Translations under genes and position numbers: made by a program | Shown: positions 57,454 through 64,000 of the stretch, in pieces | Numbering within the stretch: the first letter of the stretch is position 1 | Layout: the number at the start of each line of letters is the position of its first letter | Assembly: GCF_028502605.1 (NCBI RefSeq) | Contig: NC_079236.1 | Span: forward strand, 372,001 to 436,000 | Source: Trichoderma breve | Lineage: Eukaryota > Ascomycota > Sordariomycetes > Hypocreales > Hypocreaceae | Direction: 5' to 3' | DNA: 64,000 bases | Notes under the pieces: model-generated | Told to the model about the DNA's origin: nothing | What the model saw: the letters and a program-made list of their open reading frames with translations, nothing else | Database searches by the model: none

Positions 57454-58893
57454 ATGTCTCCCACAGACCTCGAGGCGCCGCCAACGGCTTCGAATGGCGA
57501 CGCAGCTCCCCGAATCGGGCCTCATCCGGGCTACATCTCCAGCTCTAACCAATACGCCTCGGAGCTCAAGATACGGCGCATGCTCAAGGAGAATGGCTGC
57601 GACCCCGCGCGAGAGGATAACTACCGCTTGCAAGGTGTCCAGCTCATAGACACCGTCCGGCAGCATCTGAATCTGTGCGTCTCGTTGCCTGACTAATGCT
57701 GGTCATGGATAGAACTAACCTCTGCTGGAACATGCCAGGCCAGTCCGTACATTTGACACAGCGTGCACCTATTTCCACAAGTTTCGGCTCAACTTCCGCG
57801 ATGCCGAATACAACTACCAAGACGCGGCCCTGGCATCGTTGTTTGTCGCGTGCAAAGTTGAGGATACGATTAAGAAGTCCAAGGACATACTCGCGGCAGC
57901 CTACAACGTCAAGAATCCTGAGAAGCCCGCCGCTTCAGACGACAAGGTGCGTGAGCCTCGTGTCCTATACGGTGTTTCTGCTCGTTTGACCCAGACTAAA
58001 CTAACTTAATTACGTAGATTTTTGAGTCACCCGGTAAAATCATCATTGGACTTGAGCGACTGATTCTCGAAACGATTGGATTCGACTTTCGCACTCGTTA
58101 CCCTCAGAAGCTCCTGGTCAAGGTCGTACGCAGCATCCTCGGCCCTGACCAAGGTAAAGAATTCTTCAACATCGCTTATGCTATGAGCATCGACATGTAC
58201 AAGACGTTTGTCCCCATCAAACGCACCACCTTTTCCATGGTCATGGCTCTCGTGGAACTCACAGCTCGCATGACGGGCAATCATCTGGACAAAGTTAAGG
58301 ACTTTGCCGCGGCGCGGCGGCAGTACCATCGCCCGGCTGTGCTCGAGACCATGCTAGACATCCTGGACCTGTATGTCCAATACCACAAGTCGACCAAAGT
58401 CGGCACGCAGTTTGACCTAAACCGATTCATGGACATCAAAATCGCCCTTAACACGGAGCTCGAAAAAGAATTCATCTCTCGACACATGTACTACTGCAGC
58501 CGTTGCGAGAACGAAGAACCTAGCCCACTCACCCCTGGCTCGATCACTTCGCCGACAGCAACGTCATCATCGTTACCCGGCGACTTGTCCATGCGACGAA
58601 CGGCGCGCGGCCAGGACGGCACCATGCGATTCGTTTTCGACCCCGAAGCGGCTCGGGAAGAGCAAGATACGGTGGCTCAGTACTATAATGAAGAGTACGA
58701 AGAATACGAGGTCGAAGTGGAAGAGCCGATACCGGTGCCGAGAAACGAGCACCCTGAGGGAGGCGGTCGCGGGGGATATCGTGGAGGACATAGTCATGGA
58801 CCCCGAGATAGGGGTGATCACAGGCGGGGAGGGCCGTATGGAGGAGGATACAGAGGGGGTGACAGGCACTATCGCGGAAGGAGATTTCATTGA
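57454..58893 (+). CDS. CTK2: CTD kinase cyclin subunit Ctk2, 434 residues
   Basis: Cyclin partner of the Ctk1 kinase, which phosphorylates Ser2 of the RNA polymerase II CTD. Exons are 57454-57674, 57739-57946 and 58018-58893. The cyclin box covers about 35-250: SELKIRRMLKENGCDPAREDNYRLQGVQLI, VRTFDTACTYFHKFRL, DAALASLFVACKVEDTIKKSKDIL and LERLILETIGFDFRTRYPQKLLVK. KTFVPIKRTTFSMVMALVELTARM follows as the second fold. The C-terminus is acidic and then rich in RGG/RGGY units (about 395-434), suggesting RNA binding. It fits filamentous-fungal Ctk2 closely. Confidence 0.92.
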
Positions 58894-59309
58894 TTTCATT
58901 GAATACCGATGATGTACGAGTGTGCTATGTGGCGTCGTATGTTGGCTTGGCTGGTTGCCTTTGTTGGTCACCTTGTTGGACGTCATGTTGGATCACATGT
59001 ATTGCATATGTAGACAAGAGAAGCAAGAACAAAGAGAAAAGATGACCAAACAGACGGCCAAAATCGGATCACATGTACTGCGTATGTGGACAAAGAAAGC
59101 AAGAACAAAGGGGAAAGACGGCGAAGCAGACGGCGGAAGTCGAAATGGTTTACAAAGCGCACAAGATGCATGTAACTACTTTGAAAACATAAATACCGTG
59201 GAGTGGTTGTCTTCGCTTTCCTCGTCCCCAAGGATATCCATATCTGATTCTATAATCTGCGGTCAAGATTGGTTTTAATCGGCTTCAACTAGGACTTTCT
59301 ATCTGCACC
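58894..59309. other. Spacer CTK2 to NLR-like gene
   Basis: 3' flank of CTK2, the 76-bp duplication, and a short leader before the ATG at 59310. No other gene is seen. Confidence 0.5.
58990..59141 (+). repeat. 76-bp tandem duplication
   Basis: Unit 1 is 58990-59065 and unit 2 is 59066-59141. By hand count they differ at 15 positions, 13 of them transitions. Both begin GGATCACATGTA and contain AAGCAAGAACAAAG. Confidence 0.9.
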
Positions 59310-62300
59310 ATGTCGGACTACTCGGACTCGTCAGAGACCTCCAACACAGAGGAAGATGAATTCCTAGGTCCGGCTCCGCGACAGGATATCGAGTCAGTAA
59401 TTCTTAAGATCTCCTCTGAACCAAGGAAGAAGCTAATGGAACCAGCATCGTCGTAATTCCTGGCGTTGAAGGCGAAAAAAGTTGTCCGCCGGATCTGGAA
59501 AATTCTGAACCGCTAGAAGACTTGCTAGTTGACCGAATCGACGGGATTTGGGAACTCATAAATTTTGAGTACGATGTCAAGGCAACATTCGGGGCTGATA
59601 AAACCCCTGGCTTCGATGAAGCGGCCGTGAACTTGCTTGAGACCATCTGGAGAAGCGACAACGAACGTAATAATGAAACTGGAGCCGGTGAAAGCAGAGA
59701 CACCAGTTTTGTTCCCTTGGTAATGATCGCTTATGGTTTAGGTGGCCGCATTGTGCAAAGAGCTTTATGCTTGGCCAGGCGGAGCTTGAAGTATCGATCG
59801 ATCGAACTTCGAACCGAATTGCTGGTATGACAATATGCAGGCATTGGAAAGCAAATATTGAACAAGATTGCTGATACTGTACAGATATTTGTTGGCACGC
59901 CACAATACTCGTCAAAAGACGACGAGTTTATGGGTGATCTACTCTGGGGCGACGTGAGACAGGAATTTCTGTCTTTTGCATCGCGCTATCGTATTTTATC
60001 CGTCTATCAAGACCTCGAGATCATGTCCTCGGAGGACAGATTCTTCTTGAATCTTCCGACGGAAAAGCACCTGACTCGAAAGACCCGACCCATCGATCTG
60101 GGTCAATTTTCCCCGGAAGACGAATACCTCAAGGTATTGACTAGGGAGATTGAAAGTCTCCGGAAGCCAAAGAATTTTGACGGTTATTACGACTATTACC
60201 TTGCTGTCTTGCGATCTTTGAACAAGAAGAAATTCCTGAAAATATATCAAGATGAGCCCATGCTGCAAACCCGATTTTTTGGATGGATCGAAGAAGAGAA
60301 TCCAAAGGCTGTAAGCTGGCTGTTGGAACCGGCTTCTAGGATCCTTCTCGTGAGCGGCGATGAGGGTTCAGGAGTGCGTTCGGCATCTCAATCCCTGATG
60401 GAACAGGCAGAAGAACGCTATAAGAAGAGTGCTATAAGTACCGTATCCGCTTCATTCACCTTTGACTCCTTTGATGATCGTTTCAATACCCTGGAAGCAA
60501 TGTTTACATCGCTTATACTCCAACTTTTACTGGCGGATCCAACTCTATTCAGTTTCCTCGCCGATGTCGAAGCGGGCTCCGTTGCAGATATGCTATCGGA
60601 TGACATCAATGAACCAGCAGTATCTCGACTCTGGTGCTTGATGAAGACTTTGCTCTCATACCGCGGGAGACGCGCCATTATTTGCGTTATCAACGCGCTT
60701 CAAGACTGCAAGTCAGACTATACGACGTTTCTGGAAAATCTCATGAATTTTTCCAGTGTATCGGAAGCAAACTTCAAAATTGTCCTTACTAGTGTCCATG
60801 ATGGAACTAGACTTAAGGTCCCTCTTAGCATTACACTAGATCAGGAGGCGGCCATGAAGTGGCAGAGAGATAAAGCCATGAGGTTGGTGTCTGGATTAAT
60901 CCGCACCAAACCTAGTTTAGAAGAGTTCGAAGGTTACATTGCGAGCACGATAGTCAGAACGATGGGCACAAACGTCTGGCAGACCAACTTATACCTGAAG
61001 TACCTGGAGATGAGTATGACACATACTGCGCCAAAATCCGTCAGAGACACGATGATATCTCTGGGTGAAGAACCAATCCAGTCAATTATAAGCCATAGTC
61101 TCCACAGGCTCACGGATCATGACCAAGGTCGGAGTCTAAGAATGCTTGCATGGGTTATCTACTGTTTTCGACCGCTTGAGGTTCCGGAATTGGCCACGGC
61201 AATGGCTCTGGATTTCGTGGACCCGGCCTCTTCTGCTCAGAAACCAGTCTCTCTGGACTGCGACCCGATAGATGACTGGTATTCTCGTAACATATCAGCG
61301 GACATTCAGCTCGCTCTGGGAGATATTGTGGAAATTTGCGGTACGGAAGTGAGCATCGCCAACCGACAACACCTTAGGCAAGCCGTCATTGAAGAAGTGA
61401 GAAGAAGAGCAAACAGACCAGATTCATCATCCAAAACGGAGGGAGAAAAGTCAGAGGCGACTGAGCTGTTCAAAAACATTAATCACCTTACGATTGCTCA
61501 GATGTGTCTCGGCTACCTCTCAGTAGAACGCATGGAAAGAGTCCTCGAATTTTTGGATGAGCAGCATGATTCCACCATCCTGCCACGTTCTGGTCCTTAT
61601 CAAGACAATTTCTGCATGTATGCTGCACAATACTGGCCGGCTCATTACTTATCCATCCAAGGTCCTACCACTGAGGTTGTTACCACGATAATAATAGAAC
61701 GGTTTAAATCCCCTACGTGGCTCGCAGCATGGAGGAAACTGAGTGATCATTTGGGGTGCCTTGAGCATAGGATTCCCGAAATACCAGATTTTCAGGCACC
61801 TCTCTCTTTCTATTGTGCTAGTCTGGGTTTGAGAGCTGCTCTTGAGGTGGCATTGGAAAAAGAGGTTCAAATGCTTGATGACGAGACCAAAGATATAATC
61901 TTGATGACGGCAACCAGATCAGGCAACCTGGAGACTGTCAAGTATTTGCTTTCAAAGTTCGATTATCAACAGGAGTCTATTTCCAAAGCCATCGCAGAGC
62001 CGCCTATAAGTGGAAACCAAGCTGTGATATCAGAGCTCTTGAAGAGATTCCAGTGGGAGCAAGGGTCATCTGCTATTACTTCCCTGTTAGAACGAGCTGC
62101 ATATATGAATGGGCCTCCACTGCTGATACAGACTGCTGCCGACCAACTTAAACAGCACCACAGTGGTTTAACAGTTCACCTACAGCCGGCTTTGCATGCC
62201 GCGATCAAAGTGGGCAACAAGGCCGCGGCAAAGATTATACTTGACTTGAAGTCTTTAGGAACCAAGGCCAGTAAAACAGCTACGGATGAAGAAAGCCAAA

Positions 62301-64000
62301 CACAAAACTCCCCAAGCAACTTATTACACTTGGCCGTTGCAAACGGAAACGTTAACTTGCTATCGATGCTCGCCTCGGAAAACTTATCAATCGATATGAG
62401 AGATAAGAAAAACAGGACTGCACCTCATCTTGCTGTTATGCTGAGCTATCAAAGCATGGTCCGTCACTTGATCTTGATGAAAATAGATGTCACTGCGAAG
62501 GATATTCTCGGTCGTACGGCTTTACATTACGCGGCTCTTATGGGACACCTTGAAATCGTCAAAGAGCTACTTTTACAAGAAGTCATTGAGATTGATGAAA
62601 TGGATCTTGCCGGAAATACTCCACTACTGTTGGCCACCAAAATGCGACAGAGAGAAGTGGTAGAAGAGCTACTGGAGGAAAAAGCATCCTCTAGGAAGCG
62701 GAATAAGCTCAAGGAGACGGCCCTTCACATTGCCGTCCGTAATGCGGACGAATCCATTGTTCAATTGATAGCCGCAGCAGAGGATGTGAATCTAGAGGCG
62801 AAGACGAAGGATTCTTGTACACCCCTTCTCTTAGCTGCTGAAAACGGTCATTTGGATATATTCAAGCACCTTCTCAGCCGAGGAGCAGAAAAGAACGTTG
62901 TCGACGCTGATGGATTGACACCTCTGCATCTGGCAGCGAAGAATGGTCATGTAGCCCTCGTCAAGATGCTTCTTCAGTACAATGCAGACATCGAGAGCGA
63001 AAATTTCTGGAAACGGACTCCGGTCATGATTGCTTGTCAAGCTGGTAATGTGGAAACCGTGAGGTGTCTCGTAAACCACGGAGCGAGACCAGACCACGGA
63101 GATTACTATGGCAAGACGCCATTAAGTGATGCTGCTGGGCGGGGCTATCGACAAATAGTCGAGATTCTTCTTGAAGCTGTTCAATCTAATGATAAGTTGG
63201 AATCGAAGGGAGCTCTCTTAAACCAGGCACTGCAAGCAGCCATTGAAGGGAATCATCGGTCTATTGTTGAGCTAATTTTCAAGACGGGGCCTGACATTAG
63301 AAGCGAAGATTGCCATGGAAACTCTCCTCTTTGTCATGCTGTGCGTTTCAAATCAGATGAGATGGTTATCTTTATGATTGAACGCGGTGCGGATGTTAAT
63401 CACATTAACATGGAGGGGTGCAGTGCTCTTCATTTGGCTATCGCATCCCGATTTGACGAGTGTGTCAAGTTACTTGTTGGAGCTAAAGCCAATTTGAACA
63501 TCTCAAGCCACTGGATTGTACCTCCTCTGTATTATGCAGCAACTCGCGGCACCCTTACATCTTTCAGTATACTTCTTGACGCAACGGCGGACATTGAATT
63601 TCGCTCAAGAATCGACAACACTACTTGCATGTATGCGGTGTGTGTGGGAGGCGAGAATATAAGCTTCTCGGGAAGCGAGGACACCGTGGAGAGGATCAAA
63701 CTACTCGAGAAAAAGGGAGCGAATGTCAAAGCTCTCGGTGGAGATTGGGGTTCTCCTTTGCATGCTGCTATAGCAATGCGTCACGAATACTACGATTATC
63801 AATCTCTGGATGTTGTGGATTACTTACTTTCACGAGGGGCTTCAGTAACGGACGAAGATGAACAAGGCAGAAGCGCCGTTCATATTGCCGCCTCCACAAA
63901 AGGTAGCCTGGACAGCTTCATCAAAATACTTGGCCGAGATCCGAACGGCTTGACACGACAAGACAAACAGGGCAGGACTGTCTGGCACCATGCAGCAACT
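59310..64000 (+). CDS. NLR-like protein: degenerate hydrolase domain, degenerate NACHT-type domain, ankyrin repeats (partial)
   Basis: Exons are 59310-59392 (donor GTCAGT, phase 2), 59446-59824 and 59885 to beyond the right edge. 1526 codons are visible with no stop. The N-terminal domain follows the alpha/beta-hydrolase effector of fungal NLRs: DIVVIPGVEG, then LVMIAYGLGGRIVQRAL in place of GHSLGG, then LLIFVGTPQYSS in place of FLGTPHRGS. A nucleotide-binding region follows, with LLVSGDEGSGVRS (residues 309-320) where a P-loop is expected and ICVINALQDC (about 421-430) at the Walker B position. Helical (winged-helix-like) sequence includes RMLAWVIYCFRPLEVPELATAMAL. Ankyrin repeats start at about residue 970, for example GRTALHYAALMGHLEIVKELL (20 residues quoted from a longer match at 62510: RTALHYAALMGHLEIVKELL). 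They continue to the edge. Such proteins act in self/non-self recognition or defence. The key residues look lost, so signalling may not need catalysis. Confidence 0.85.

Overview
The window is nuclear DNA of a filamentous ascomycete. Short introns (about 50-140 nt, GTRNGT donors, CTAAC-type branch points), a class II hydrophobin, a GH71 alpha-1,3-glucanase, a fungal IRG-like GTPase, a 2EXR-like protein and an NLR-like ankyrin protein all point to Sordariomycetes, most likely Hypocreales (Trichoderma-like). That placement is an inference from gene content; no search was run. Exon joins were built by hand from splice sites, reading frame and family fit.

Layout. 0-9.9 kb (accessory): the 3' end of an S10 serine carboxypeptidase, a three-exon class II hydrophobin with a ninth cysteine, a 2EXR-like ORF interrupted by one in-frame TAG, a tandem pair of small paralogues with a possible MazF/PemK-like barrel, and a decayed multi-pass membrane protein gene. 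9.9-12.2 kb: tRNA-Ser(CGA), an IRG-type GTPase, and a frameshifted partial duplicate of that GTPase gene next to it. 12.5-18.6 kb: a catabolic cluster consisting of a PAD1/UbiX flavin prenyltransferase, a Zn2Cys6 regulator and an FDC1/UbiD decarboxylase, in the order known for Aspergillus padA1-sdrA-cdcA. PAD1 supplies prenylated FMN to FDC1, which decarboxylates sorbic, cinnamic or ferulic type acids. The two enzyme genes share promoter half-sites and a similar leader layout.

19-59 kb is mostly conserved housekeeping: TAM41 (mitochondrial CDP-DAG synthase), MAD1 (spindle checkpoint), a secreted GH71 glucanase, SYP1 (endocytic F-BAR/muHD adaptor), a CAK-like kinase, LTN1/listerin (ribosome quality control ligase), a mitochondrial-type protein with twelve 29-residue repeats, a 77-residue two-exon protein, a TOS4-like FHA protein, a CIC1/UTP30-like L1-fold ribosome biogenesis factor, PPT1 (palmitoyl-protein thioesterase), a small secreted peptide and CTK2 (CTD kinase cyclin). 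59.3-64 kb: the first 1526 codons of a large NLR-like ankyrin protein, running off the right edge, whose hydrolase nucleophile and nucleotide-binding residues look degenerate.

Intergenic regions are large (up to 3 kb) and rich in pyrimidine tracts and microsatellites. No complete transposon, CRISPR array or rRNA gene was seen. The most unusual items are the degenerate NLR, the tandem MazF-like pair, the IRG gene with its broken copy, the parallel PAD1/FDC1 promoters, and several genes stopped by in-frame nonsense codons.
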